A DNA stretch of 64,000 nucleotides from Bradyrhizobium niftali (GTDB lineage: Bacteria; Pseudomonadota; Alphaproteobacteria; Rhizobiales; Xanthobacteraceae): assembly GCF_004571025.1 (NCBI RefSeq), contig NZ_SPQT01000010.1, positions 180,033 through 244,032 of the forward strand, given 5' to 3'. How positions within the stretch are numbered: the stretch's first letter is position 1; the number at the start of each line of letters is the position of its first letter. Position numbers and translations under genes: made by a program. Positions 34,145-42,369 of this stretch are shown one piece after another. The notes beneath the pieces are model-generated. The model saw only the letters and a list, made by a program, of their open reading frames with translations. It made no database searches and had not been told where the DNA came from.

Positions 34145-34908
34145 ACCGCGCTGCGATCCTCTGGCGCGTCGCAAGCATCCTCGTCGCGGCCGGCTTGATC
34201 GCGGCGTGGCAGCTCGCCGCCAATCTGCGGCTGGTCTCGCCGGTGTTCCTGCCCGGTCCGGACCGCGCCTGGGCCGCCCTGGTGCGGGGCTTTTCAAGCG
34301 GCGATCTCGCGGGCAAGCTGATCGGCACGCTCGAGCACATGGCCTATGGCTGGCTCGCCGCATCGATCGCCGGCATTGCGCTCGGCGCGCTGATCGGATC
34401 GTCGAAGATGATGCGCGCCTATGTCGCGCCGTCGCTGGAATTTTTGCGGCCCCTTCCGGTCTCCGCGATCATCCCGGTTGCGATCGCCATGCTCGGGCTG
34501 ACGCGAGGCATGGCGCTGTTCGTGATCGCCTTCGGCGCGATCTGGCCGATCGTGCTTGCGACCATTCACGGCTTTGCCGCGGTCGAGCCGCGGCTCTATG
34601 AGGTCGCCCGCTCGCTGCAGATGTCGCGCGCCGCAATCATCGGCAAGATCGCCCTGCCCTCGGCATTGCCTGATATCCTCGCCGGCATGCGCCTCAGCCT
34701 GACGGTTGCGCTGATTCTCTCCGTGGTCTGCGAAATCCTGGCCGGACTCGACGGCCTTGGTCAGTGGGTCCTGCTCTCGGCACGCGCGTTCCGATCCGCC
34801 GACCTCTTCGCCGGCGTCATCCTGCTCGGTGCGACCGGATATTTGACGTCGATTGCGATGTCGCTCGTCGAGCAGCGACTGCTCGCCTGGCAGACTGCGG
34901 CCCGGTAG
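34141..34908 (+). CDS. ABC transporter permease (SsuC/TauC type), second
   Basis: A 255-residue permease with the same fold as its upstream neighbour: a first helix AILWRVASILVAAGLIAAWQLAA, then LEFLRPLPVSAIIPVAIAMLGLTRGMALFVIAF and the EAA loop AVEPRLYEVARSLQMSRAAIIGKIALPSALPDIL. Having two distinct permeases is consistent with a heterodimeric membrane channel. The importer ends here, 23 bases before a terminator shared with the convergent tRNA. Confidence 0.9.
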   Translation: MNRAAILWRVASILVAAGLIAAWQLAANLRLVSPVFLPGPDRAWAALVRGFSSGDLAGKLIGTLEHMAYGWLAASIAGIALGALIGSSKMMRAYVAPSLEFLRPLPVSAIIPVAIAMLGLTRGMALFVIAFGAIWPIVLATIHGFAAVEPRLYEVARSLQMSRAAIIGKIALPSALPDILAGMRLSLTVALILSVVCEILAGLDGLGQWVLLSARAFRSADLFAGVILLGATGYLTSIAMSLVEQRLLAWQTAAR

Positions 34909-34931
34909 CGGTGATCGCATCGCCAAATACA

Positions 34932-34960
34932 AAAATGGCCCGCATCAAGCGGGCCATTTT
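34932..34960. terminator. terminator shared by the ABC operon and the tRNA
   Basis: A 12-bp stem aaaatggcccgc / gcgggccatttt around atcaa with A- and T-runs on both sides. It lies after the second permease (+) and after the tRNA-Met (-), and is nearly identical to 26676-26704. Confidence 0.9.
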
Positions 34961-34987
34961 CGTATCGGAACCGGTGAAGTCCGAATT

Positions 34988-35064
<77 letters not shown>

Positions 35065-35374
35065 TTAAACCGTTGCGCGCCTTCGTCGAAATGCCGGGGA
35101 CGATGAGGTAAGGCCGACGCTGTTCGCGTGGCTTTTCTCTTCCGTCCCAAAGGCTTCCTTGGAAGGCAACCCCGGGGCAAAGCCCGTTGGGTGCGGGGGG
35201 TATGTACCAACCCGGGCTGCCTTTGGAAAGGGCCGCGAGGACGTTTTTTTCGACTTTATGACAGGCAGATGGACCGGATTCCGGCCCACCAGCCGCGCCC
35301 TTGCCAGAAGTTCCACAAAGGGCCAGCTTGCGGCAACAAAACCAGGGGCGAAACGCCATTTTGGGAGGAGCGCC
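35065..35374. other. 310-base region upstream of the ALDH gene
   Basis: It lies between the tRNA and ALDH starts. The + frame of ALDH is open upstream for about 200 bases but is low-complexity. The stretch 35148-35228 can form a long imperfect hairpin (ggaaggcaaccccgg against ccgggctgcctttgg). A T7 run occurs around 35244. A small RNA or a structured leader is possible; I cannot identify one. Confidence 0.4.
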
Positions 35375-36868
35375 ATGGGCCAGATCAGGGACCAGATCTT
35401 CGACCGATCCTTGGACCGATCTCTGGACCGATCTCTGGACCGATCCCTGACGAGCGCCCCGCTCCGGGGCCTCGAAGACGCCTTCCACGCCATGGTCGCG
35501 CGGTCGCGGGCCGAGCCGGCCGCTGATCTGGCCGAGCGGCTCGACCGGCTGGCGCGGCTGCGCGCCGTCGTCGCGGACAATGAAGAGCGCTTCCGGCAGG
35601 CGATCTCGGCCGATTTCGGCCACCGTTCGGCGGTCGAGACCACCATCGCCGAGACCATGATGGTCTACAGCGAGATCCGGCATGCCACAAAGCACCTGAA
35701 GAGCTGGATGGCGCCGCAGCGCGTCGCCACCGCGCTGCAATTCCTGCCCGCGCGCAACCGGCTGATTCCGCAGCCGCTCGGCGTCGTCGGCATCATCGCG
35801 CCCTGGAATTATCCGCTCCAGCTCACGCTCGCACCGGCGATCGGCGCGCTCGCCGCCGGCAACCTGGTCATCATCAAGCCGAGCGAGCTGGTCCCCCACT
35901 TCTCGGCGCTGCTGAAGGAGACGGTGGCCGCGAAGTTCGATGCCACAGAAGTGCTGATCACCGGCGTCGAGGACGAGATCGCCAAGGCCTTTCCGAGCCT
36001 GCCGTTCGATCATCTGGTGTTCACCGGCTCGACCCGGGTCGGGCGGCTGGTCGCGGAGGCCGCGGGGCGGAATCTCACGCCTGTCACGCTCGAACTCGGC
36101 GGCAAGTCGCCAGCGATCATCGATCAATCCGCCGATCTCGAGGAGGCGGCCGAGCGCATCGCCTACGGCAAGCTGCTCAATGCCGGGCAGACCTGCATCG
36201 CGCCTGATTACGTGCTGGTGCCGGAGCACTCGTTGCAGGCCTTCGCCGAAAAGGTGCGCGCGCAGATGCGGCGCATGTTCGGCACCGATCCCGCCAACAA
36301 GGACTACACCTCCGTCATCTCCGACCGGCATTACGCGCGGCTCGAAGGTCTCGTCGCGGATGCCGCAGAGCGCGGCGCAAAGGTCCTGCAGCCGGCAAAG
36401 CCTGATGATCCCAACTGGAAGGCGCACCGCAAATTCCCGCCGACGCTAATCCTCGGTGCCGGCGAAGACATGGCGGCGATGCAGGAGGAGATCTTTGGCC
36501 CGGTGCTGCCCGTGCTGGGCTACCGCGAGCCGGCGGACGCCATCGCCTTCGTCAACCGCCGCGACCGGCCGCTCGCGCTCTACTGGTTCGGCAAGGACCG
36601 CGACGCGCGCGACGCGGTGCTGTCACGCACCGTCTCCGGCGGCGTCACCGTCAACGACTGCCTGTTCCACTTCGCGCAAATCAACCAGCCGATGGGCGGC
36701 GTCGGCGCATCCGGCAGCGGCGCCTATCACGGCGAATGGGGCTTCAAGACGTTCAGCAAGCTGAAGCCGGTGTTCTACCGCTCGAAATTCAACCGCCTCG
36801 CCGACCTCTACCCGCCCTATGGCGGCAAGATCGCGCGGCTGGAGAAGTTGATGCGGTTCATGTCGTAG
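35375..36868 (+). CDS. coniferyl aldehyde dehydrogenase-like ALDH
   Basis: A 497-residue aldehyde dehydrogenase. GVVGIIAPWNYPLQLTLAPAIGALAAGN (Rossmann/NAD), FTGSTRVGRLV, the catalytic Glu in LELGGKSPAII and the catalytic Cys in NAGQTCIAPDYV are present. SGAYHGEWGFKTFS near the end matches coniferyl-aldehyde/long-chain ALDHs. The N-terminus carries a tandem DRSL repeat encoded by a 12-bp DNA repeat. GGGAGGAGCGCC precedes the ATG at 35375. Confidence 0.88.
   Translation: MGQIRDQIFDRSLDRSLDRSLDRSLTSAPLRGLEDAFHAMVARSRAEPAADLAERLDRLARLRAVVADNEERFRQAISADFGHRSAVETTIAETMMVYSEIRHATKHLKSWMAPQRVATALQFLPARNRLIPQPLGVVGIIAPWNYPLQLTLAPAIGALAAGNLVIIKPSELVPHFSALLKETVAAKFDATEVLITGVEDEIAKAFPSLPFDHLVFTGSTRVGRLVAEAAGRNLTPVTLELGGKSPAIIDQSADLEEAAERIAYGKLLNAGQTCIAPDYVLVPEHSLQAFAEKVRAQMRRMFGTDPANKDYTSVISDRHYARLEGLVADAAERGAKVLQPAKPDDPNWKAHRKFPPTLILGAGEDMAAMQEEIFGPVLPVLGYREPADAIAFVNRRDRPLALYWFGKDRDARDAVLSRTVSGGVTVNDCLFHFAQINQPMGGVGASGSGAYHGEWGFKTFSKLKPVFYRSKFNRLADLYPPYGGKIARLEKLMRFMS
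35402..35449 (+). repeat. tandem 12-bp repeat inside the ALDH N-terminus
   Basis: Four consecutive units gaccgatcyytg (35402, 35414, 35426, 35438), two of them identical, encode DRSL four times. The preceding DQIF codons look like a degenerate fifth unit. The region precedes the conserved ALDH fold, so copy-number changes are unlikely to disturb catalysis. Confidence 0.9.
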
Positions 36869-36873
36869 CTATC

Positions 36874-36978
36874 CGTCATTCCGGGGCGCGCGCAGCGCGA
36901 GCCCGGAATCCATTTGTCCGCATCAATGGTGGTGGGATGGATTCCGGGCTCGCGACTTCGCCGCGCCCCGGAATGACG
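36874..36978. repeat. dispersed palindromic repeat, CGTCATTCCGGGGC family (A), full
   Basis: Ends cgtcattccggggc and gccccggaatgacg are inverted, with inner arms gcgagcccggaatccat and atggattccgggctcgc. The two nested hairpins are the common Bradyrhizobium-type intergenic element. It lies between ALDH and GMC genes. Its right end contains an ATG in the GMC frame, which is not taken as start. Confidence 0.9.
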
Positions 36979-37011
36979 ACCAACAAGAAGACTCTCAAGG
37001 GGGAAACAACA

Positions 37012-38610
37012 TTGACTGAGACATTCGATTTCGTCGTCGTGGGCGCGGGCTCCGGCGGCTGCACCGTTGCGGGGCGGCTGTCGGAGGATGCGGCGACATC
37101 CGTGGCGCTGCTCGATGCGGGCGGACGGAACGACAGTTGGCGGATCACCACGCCATTCGGGCTCGCTTTGCCATACCGCGCGGCCAACTGGGCGTTCGAT
37201 ACTGTACCGCAGAAGGGATTGAACGGCCGCATCGGCTATCAACCGCGCGGCAAGGGCCTAGGCGGTTCTTCGGCGATCAACGCGATGGTCTACATCCGCG
37301 GCAACAAATGGGACTACGACCACTGGGCCGCGCTCGGCAATTCCGGCTGGTCGTATGCGGATGTGCTGCCCTACTTCAAGCGCTCGGAGAACAACGCCGA
37401 TTTCGACGGCGAATATCATGGCAAGGGCGGCCCGCTGCATGTCAACAAGCTACGCTCGGACAATCCGATCCATGACGTCTTCCATCAGGCCGCGCGCGAA
37501 GCGCAGTTCCGCATCCGCGAGGACTTCAATGCCGACGACCATGAAGGGCTCGGCAGCTACCAGGTGACGCAGCACGGTGGCGAGCGCTGGAGCGCGGCGC
37601 GCGCCTATGTGGATCCCCACATCGGCAAGCGGGCGAATCTGCGCGTCGAGACGCAGGCGCATGCCACGCGCATCTTGTTCGAAGGCAGGCGCGCAGTGGG
37701 CGTCGAGTACCGGCAGGGCAAGGAGCTGAAGCAGCTGCGCGCCCGCCGCGAGGTGATCCTCGCCTCCGGCGCCTTCCAGTCACCCCAATTGCTGTTGCTG
37801 TCGGGCGTCGGCGACGGCGATGCGCTTGCCGCGCACGGCATCGGCGTCGCGCATCACCTGCCGGGCGTCGGGCGCAATCTGCAGGACCATCCGGATTTCG
37901 TGTTCGTCTACGCCTCCGACTATCCGCACTTCGTTCACTCGTCACTCGGCCGGCTGCCATCCCTGCTGCGTGCGATCCAGCGGTACCGCCGCGAGCGACG
38001 CGGCCTGATGACCACCAATTTCGCCGAGTGTGGCGGCTTCCTGAAGACGCAGGCCCATCTCGACGTGCCCGACATTCAACTGCACTTCATCATCGCGATG
38101 CTCGACGACCACGGCCGCAAGAAGCATAAGGAAGCGGGCTTCTCATGCCATGTCTGCCTGCTCAGACCGAAGAGCCGCGGCAGCGTCTGGCTGAAGAGCG
38201 CCGATCCGCTCGCCGCCCCCATGATCGATCCGAACTTCTTGGGCGAGGCGGAGGATCTCGAGACGATGGTCGCGGGCTTCAAGACCACGCGACGGCTGAT
38301 GGAAACGCCTGCGATGCGCGCGTTGCAGAAAAAGGACATGTTCACGTCCGATGTGAGAACGGACGACGACATTCGCGCCATCCTGCGCAATCGCGTCGAC
38401 ACCGTCTATCACCCCGTCGGCACCTGCAAGATGGGCACGGACGCGATGGCGGTGGTCGATCCGCAGTTGAAGGTACACGGCGTCGAGGCCTTGCGCGTCG
38501 TCGATGCCTCGATCATGCCGACGCTGATCGGCGGCAATACCAACGCGCCGACGATCATGATCGGGGAGAAGGCGGCGGATATGATCCGGGGGGAGATGTG
38601 GGCGAGGTAG
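37012..38610 (+). CDS. GMC family FAD-dependent oxidoreductase
   Basis: A 532-residue flavoenzyme. The FAD-binding GAGSGGCTVAGRLSEDAATSVALLDAG (near 9-35), the GMC signature 1 (PRGKGLGGSSAINAMVYIRGN) and the C-terminal HPVGTCKMGTDAMAVVDPQLKVHGVEALRVVDASIMPTLIGGNTNAPT are all visible, with the conserved His. The TTG at 37012 is preceded by AAGGGGGAA at a good distance. An ATG 39 bases upstream would begin within the palindromic repeat. The family oxidises alcohols such as choline or alkyl/aryl alcohols; a link to the ALDH before it is plausible. Confidence 0.88.
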   Translation: MTETFDFVVVGAGSGGCTVAGRLSEDAATSVALLDAGGRNDSWRITTPFGLALPYRAANWAFDTVPQKGLNGRIGYQPRGKGLGGSSAINAMVYIRGNKWDYDHWAALGNSGWSYADVLPYFKRSENNADFDGEYHGKGGPLHVNKLRSDNPIHDVFHQAAREAQFRIREDFNADDHEGLGSYQVTQHGGERWSAARAYVDPHIGKRANLRVETQAHATRILFEGRRAVGVEYRQGKELKQLRARREVILASGAFQSPQLLLLSGVGDGDALAAHGIGVAHHLPGVGRNLQDHPDFVFVYASDYPHFVHSSLGRLPSLLRAIQRYRRERRGLMTTNFAECGGFLKTQAHLDVPDIQLHFIIAMLDDHGRKKHKEAGFSCHVCLLRPKSRGSVWLKSADPLAAPMIDPNFLGEAEDLETMVAGFKTTRRLMETPAMRALQKKDMFTSDVRTDDDIRAILRNRVDTVYHPVGTCKMGTDAMAVVDPQLKVHGVEALRVVDASIMPTLIGGNTNAPTIMIGEKAADMIRGEMWAR

Positions 38611-38636
38611 CGCGACGCTATCGCGTCATTCTCCGC

Positions 38637-38771
38637 CGTCGTCCCCGCGAAGGCGGGGACCCATAACCACGGGGAGGAGTTTGGGAGCGAGATAGTAACT
38701 CCGAGTCTTCGTCAAATTCCTCCCTGGGGTTATGGGTCCCGGGCTCGCGCTACGCGCGCCCCGGGACGACG
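38637..38771. repeat. dispersed palindromic repeat, GTCCCCGCGAAGGCGGGGAC family
   Basis: The left part cgtcgtccccgcgaaggcgg and right part ccgggctcgcgctacgcg, ccccgggacgacgg form an outer inverted repeat. The inner arms acccataaccac and ggttatgggtccc pair as well. It ends eight bases before the stop of the broken SDR gene. Confidence 0.8.
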
Positions 38772-38778
38772 GCCGGGC

Positions 38779-39254
38779 TCAATTCAGCAAGAAACCACCG
38801 TCAACAGTAATGACGCTCCCCGTCATGTAGCGCGAGGCCCGTCCTGCTTGCGGGCGATCATGCGCCGCGCGACTTCGGTCGCGAGGAAATAGGCGCCCTT
38901 GAGATTGGCGCCGATCACCGCGTCCCAATCGGCCTCGGTCTGCTCGGTCGCGAGCTTCTCGATCGCGATGCCGGCATTGTTGATCAGCACCGTGACGGGA
39001 CCGAGCGCCGCTTCCGCCGCATCGACGGCCTTCGCGATGGATGCGGTGTCGGTGACGTCGAGTGCGACCGCGGCGGCGCGGCCGCCGTTGCCGCGGATCT
39101 CCTGTTCCAGATTCTTCAACTTGTCGGTCTGCCGTGCCGCGAGCGCGACGGCCGCGCCGTGCGCCGCCAGCACCCGGGCAAACTGCCGCCCCAGCCCCTG
39201 GCTGGCACCGGTGACGAGGATGGTTTCTTTACTGACGTCGAATAGGCCTGACAT
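38779..39254 (-). pseudogene. SDR family oxidoreductase, disrupted by an internal deletion
   Basis: The N-terminal half is a normal SDR: TGASQGLGRQFARVLAAHGAAVALAAR, VTVLINNAGIAIEKLA, GAYFLATEVARRMIARKQDG. Immediately after that the reading frame ends at 38823, while the next frame gives SRYMTGSVITVDGGFLLN and a stop at 38779, the expected C-terminus of the same family. About 95 residues, including the Tyr and Lys of the active site, are missing and the frame is shifted at the junction. The short frame cannot be a working dehydrogenase. Confidence 0.85.
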
Positions 39255-39374
39255 GACGATGTCCTTGGGCGTACCCCTGAGCTTCTGGAGCCAAAAATAC
39301 AGACGATTTTAGCGATCTGAAACCGGAATGATTGGTTCGGCGTTCATTCGTTCCACCGATGCAGGGCCTTGCTC

Positions 39375-39887
39375 ATGAACAGTTTCGATCTCGCCGTCTA
39401 TGCGGCGCTCGCCATCGCCATCGGCTTCGGATTCAGGACTGGCCTGCTGCGCAGCGCCATGACCATCCTCGCCTATCTGCTCGCCGCACCCATCGCGGTC
39501 GCACTGATGCCGCTGATCGTGCCGCAGGTCGCGAGCAATCCGAGCGCGCCGCTGCTGCAAAACTGGATCTGGTTCTTCGGCATCTTCGTGGTCGTCGGCA
39601 TGCTGCTTGGGTATATCGGCCGCCTGGCGCTGAACGACACGATACGCGAAGCCGGGATCGGCGACCGCCTCGGCGGCGCCGCGCTCGGCGCCGTCAGGGT
39701 CGGCCTCGTCGCCACCACGCTGGTGCTGGTGTTCGACCAGATCGTGCCGGCCAAGCGCCAGCCGCCCTTCCTCGCCGGCTCGCATCTGCGGCCGCTGTTC
39801 TCGACGGTCGGGCAGATGGGCTTCAAGTCGCTGCCGCCGGAGGCCGCCGCCGCGATCGACCGCCTCAAGCAGGAACGGCGCATCTGA
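39375..39887 (+). CDS. CvpA-like membrane protein
   Basis: A 170-residue protein with four hydrophobic helices (FDLAVYAALAIAIGFGFRTGLL, ILAYLLAAPIAVALM, IWFFGIFVVVGMLLGYIGRLA, LGAVRVGLVATTLVLVFDQI). GDRLGGAALGAVRVG between helices 3 and 4 matches the CvpA/colicin V production family. It starts at the ATG at 39375 (a TTG lies two codons earlier). A role in envelope or cell-division-related function is suggested by the family only. Confidence 0.8.
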   Translation: MNSFDLAVYAALAIAIGFGFRTGLLRSAMTILAYLLAAPIAVALMPLIVPQVASNPSAPLLQNWIWFFGIFVVVGMLLGYIGRLALNDTIREAGIGDRLGGAALGAVRVGLVATTLVLVFDQIVPAKRQPPFLAGSHLRPLFSTVGQMGFKSLPPEAAAAIDRLKQERRI

Positions 39888-40015
39888 TCCGGCGCATTTG
39901 CATCGCCGCGCGGGCGTGCATGCATTTAGGTGCGAGCCCGTCCCTTACCAGCGGCACCACAGTTGGCTAAAGTGCCGCCCGTCCAAAACCTGCCTGACAT
40001 TACGGGAGTGAAACT

Positions 40016-40798
40016 GTGGATCTTGGGATCAAAGGTCGCCGCGCCATCGTCTGCGCATCCAGCAAGGGCCTCGGCCGCGCCTGCGCCATCTCGCTGGCGG
40101 AAGCCGGCGTTGACGTCACACTGACCGCGCGCGGCGCCGAAGCCCTGAAGAAGACGGCCGACGACATCCGCAAAGCCTATCCGGGTGTGAAGGTCACCGA
40201 GATCGTCGGCGACATCACGACGCCGGCGGGCCGCGAGGCGGTGCTGAAGGCCTGCCCGGAGCCCGACATCCTGATCAACAATGCCGGCGGCCCGCCGCCG
40301 GGCGATTTCCGCAACTGGACCCGCGACGACTGGATCAAGGCGATCGACGCCAACATGCTGACCCCGATCGAGCTGATCAAGGCGACCGTCGACGGCATGA
40401 TGGCGCGCAAGTTCGGCCGCATCGTCAACATCACCTCGGCCGCGGTGAAGGCGCCGATCGACATCCTCGGCCTCTCCAACGGCGCGCGCGCCGGCCTCAC
40501 CGGCTTCATCGCCGGCCTGTCGCGCAAGACCGTGATCAACAACGTCACCATCAACGGCCTGCTGCCGGGCCCGTTCGAGACCGACCGCCTGACCGGCACC
40601 GCCAAGGCCGAGGCCGACAAGCGCGGCACAACGCCCGAGCAGATCCTGACCGAGCGCGCCAAGCTCAACCCCGCCGGCCGCTTCGGCCAACCCGACGAGT
40701 TCGGCTATGCCTGCGCCTTCCTGTGCGGCGCCAAAGCCGGCTTCATCACCGGGCAGAACATTCTGCTCGACGGCGGCGCGTTCCCGGGCACGCTGTAA
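40016..40798 (+). CDS. SDR family protein with divergent active site (BKR-like)
   Basis: A 260-residue SDR-fold protein, GTG start with GGGAGTGAAACT upstream. The nucleotide motif CASSKGLGRACAISLAEAG departs from TGxxxGxG, and in the active-site region TSAAVKAPIDILGLSNGARAGL the usual Tyr is Ser and the Lys is Arg. NNAGGPPPGDF and INGLLPGPFETDRL are typical of the BKR-like subgroup that lacks the normal catalytic tetrad. It may act with a different mechanism or bind ligand without reduction. Confidence 0.85.
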   Translation: MDLGIKGRRAIVCASSKGLGRACAISLAEAGVDVTLTARGAEALKKTADDIRKAYPGVKVTEIVGDITTPAGREAVLKACPEPDILINNAGGPPPGDFRNWTRDDWIKAIDANMLTPIELIKATVDGMMARKFGRIVNITSAAVKAPIDILGLSNGARAGLTGFIAGLSRKTVINNVTINGLLPGPFETDRLTGTAKAEADKRGTTPEQILTERAKLNPAGRFGQPDEFGYACAFLCGAKAGFITGQNILLDGGAFPGTL

Positions 40799-40838
40799 GC
40801 TCAACATCGCGCCCGCAACAACGTCATCCGCAGAAGAC

Positions 40839-40869
40839 CGTCATGCCTGGGCTTGTCCCGGGCATGACG
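40839..40869. repeat. short inverted repeat, CGTCATGCC family
   Basis: Outer arms cgtcatgcc and ggcatgacg enclose tgggcttgtcccg. It sits between convergent SDR (+) and DUF3775 (-) stops and may serve as a terminator for either, although no T-run is evident. Confidence 0.6.
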
Positions 40870-40890
40870 ACCTCGTGTAGATCTTCAGCT

Positions 40891-41322
40891 CTAGGATACC
40901 GGCGTGGTCCGCTCGTCGGTCCAGTCGATGCCAAGCTCGTCCATGCCGTCGGCCAGGAGATCGCCAAGCATCGGCTCGCCCAGTAGATATTGCACCGCCT
41001 CGCGCCGGGGCGCCTTATATTCGGCGCGGGCCTCGGCGGCGCGGGCGCGCAGGTCGTCCCACTCGTCGACGGAGCCGTCGCCGCGGCCGAGCCACATCAG
41101 CGTCACGAGGTCGAGCTGCTCGTCCTCGTTCAGCGCCCCGATGAAGCCGATCAACTCGCTTGCGACCGGATCGGACGTCGTGTCTTCCAGAACGTCGATC
41201 TCGTCATCGTCGGAGGGATTCGAGCCCGAGTCCGGATCGGATGCAGCTTCCTTGACGTCGAATTCGCGGGCCTTCTCGATGATGAAAGCGACCTTCTCGG
41301 CGGAAATTGCAAGCTCTGGCAT
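40891..41322 (-). CDS. DUF3775 family protein
   Basis: A 143-residue acidic protein. MPELAISAEKVAFIIEKAREFDVKE at the start, an Asp/Glu-rich loop (DDDEIDVLEDTTSDPVASELIGFI), then LVTLMWLGRGDGSVDEWDDLRARAAE and YLLGEPMLGDLLADGMDELG match DUF3775. Function unknown. The ATG at 41322 is chosen since the frame upstream adds only a non-conserved tail. Confidence 0.82.
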   Translation of the reverse strand: MPELAISAEKVAFIIEKAREFDVKEAASDPDSGSNPSDDDEIDVLEDTTSDPVASELIGFIGALNEDEQLDLVTLMWLGRGDGSVDEWDDLRARAAEARAEYKAPRREAVQYLLGEPMLGDLLADGMDELGIDWTDERTTPVS

Positions 41323-41434
41323 CGTCTTTCCCTCCGGCTTGTCCTGGGTTCCAGCGATAACGCGGCGCGCCATCAGATGATCCATTGCGCTTCATGGTGG
41401 AAACCCGCATGTTTCGGCGCAAAGCGTCCTCTCT

Positions 41435-41477
41435 CGTCATTCCGGGTTCGATGCTTGCGCATCGCCCCGGAATGACA
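41435..41477. repeat. dispersed palindromic repeat, CGTCATTCCGGGG family (A), half form
   Basis: A single hairpin: cgtcattccgggttcgatgc, then gcatcgccccggaatgaca. It has the ends of the full element (36874, 55873, 59444) without the central inverted pair, as expected for an internally deleted copy. Confidence 0.75.
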
Positions 41478-41512
41478 GCGAGGCGCAAAGCAAGAACATG
41501 GGGACACGCCGG

Positions 41513-42361
41513 ATGTCGTGGAAGGTGGGCAAGGTCAGGATTACGAAGCTCGTCGAGATGGAGACAGTCGGCTCGACCCGCTTCATCCTGCCGGCCGCGA
41601 CCAACGATGAAATCCGGAAGCTGCCCTGGCTGATCCCGCATTTCGCCACCGACGAGGGCCGGCTGAAAATGTCGATCCACGCGCTGGTGGTGGAGACGCC
41701 GACGCGCCGCATCGTGGTCGACACCGGTCTCGGCAACGACAAGCAGGGCCGCGGCGTCCCGGTCTGGAATAACCGCAGCACGCCGTTTCTGGAGACCATG
41801 ACGGCAGCGGGATTTGCCCCTGACAGCATCGACACCGTGCTGTGCACGCATCTTCACGTCGACCATGTCGGCTGGAATACGAAACTGGTCGATGGCAAAT
41901 GGGTGCCGACCTTCCCGAAGGCGCGCTATCTCTTCGGCAAGGCCGAATACGAATATTGGCGCGACCATTCGACCGAGCCGGACAAGGTCGCGGTGTTCGA
42001 CGATTCCGTGAAACCGGTCGTCGATGCGGGCCAGGCCGAGCTGATCCCGAGCGACCACCGGCTGTCCGACGAGATCAGCGTGATCCCGACCCCCGGCCAC
42101 AGCCCCGGTCACATGAGCGTCCTGATCGAGTCCGGCGGTGAACAGGGGCTGCTCACCGGCGACGTCGCCCATCATCCCTGCCAGATGGCGCATCTCGATT
42201 GGTGCTCGGTCGTCGATACCGATCCCGCCCAATCGGCGGCGACCCGGCACAAGGTGTTCTCGCGCTTTGCCGACACCCCGACGCTGGTGATCGGCGGGCA
42301 TTACTCGGCCGGACACATCAGGCGGGATGGGGACGCGTTCAGGTTCGTGGCGCTGGGGTGA
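41513..42361 (+). CDS. MBL-fold metallo-hydrolase
   Basis: A 282-residue hydrolase with the complete metal motif CTHLHVDHVGWN (HxHxDH), GHSPGHMSVLIESGG, LLTGDVAHHP and a late His in GGHYSAGHI. It belongs to the same branch as 45459-46328 (both contain THLHVDHVGWNT...GRWVPTFPKARY-like phrases), which occurs in lactonase/hydrolase-type enzymes. ATG at 41513 preferred for the GGGGACACGCCGG spacing; an ATG 15 bases earlier is in frame. Confidence 0.85.
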   Translation: MSWKVGKVRITKLVEMETVGSTRFILPAATNDEIRKLPWLIPHFATDEGRLKMSIHALVVETPTRRIVVDTGLGNDKQGRGVPVWNNRSTPFLETMTAAGFAPDSIDTVLCTHLHVDHVGWNTKLVDGKWVPTFPKARYLFGKAEYEYWRDHSTEPDKVAVFDDSVKPVVDAGQAELIPSDHRLSDEISVIPTPGHSPGHMSVLIESGGEQGLLTGDVAHHPCQMAHLDWCSVVDTDPAQSAATRHKVFSRFADTPTLVIGGHYSAGHIRRDGDAFRFVALG

Positions 42362-42369
42362 GACGCAAT

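Noticed and set aside
35159..35374. In-frame upstream extension of the ALDH gene
   Set aside because: Low-complexity residues without ALDH similarity; the ATG at 35375 has a strong ribosome site.
35065..35374. 4.5S (SRP) RNA next to the tRNA
   Set aside because: The conserved GGUCAGG...GGAAGGAAGCAGCC signature is absent on both strands.
36736..37011. In-frame upstream extension of the GMC oxidoreductase
   Set aside because: It would run through the end of the ALDH gene and a palindromic repeat; the TTG at 37012 has a good ribosome site and fits the fold.
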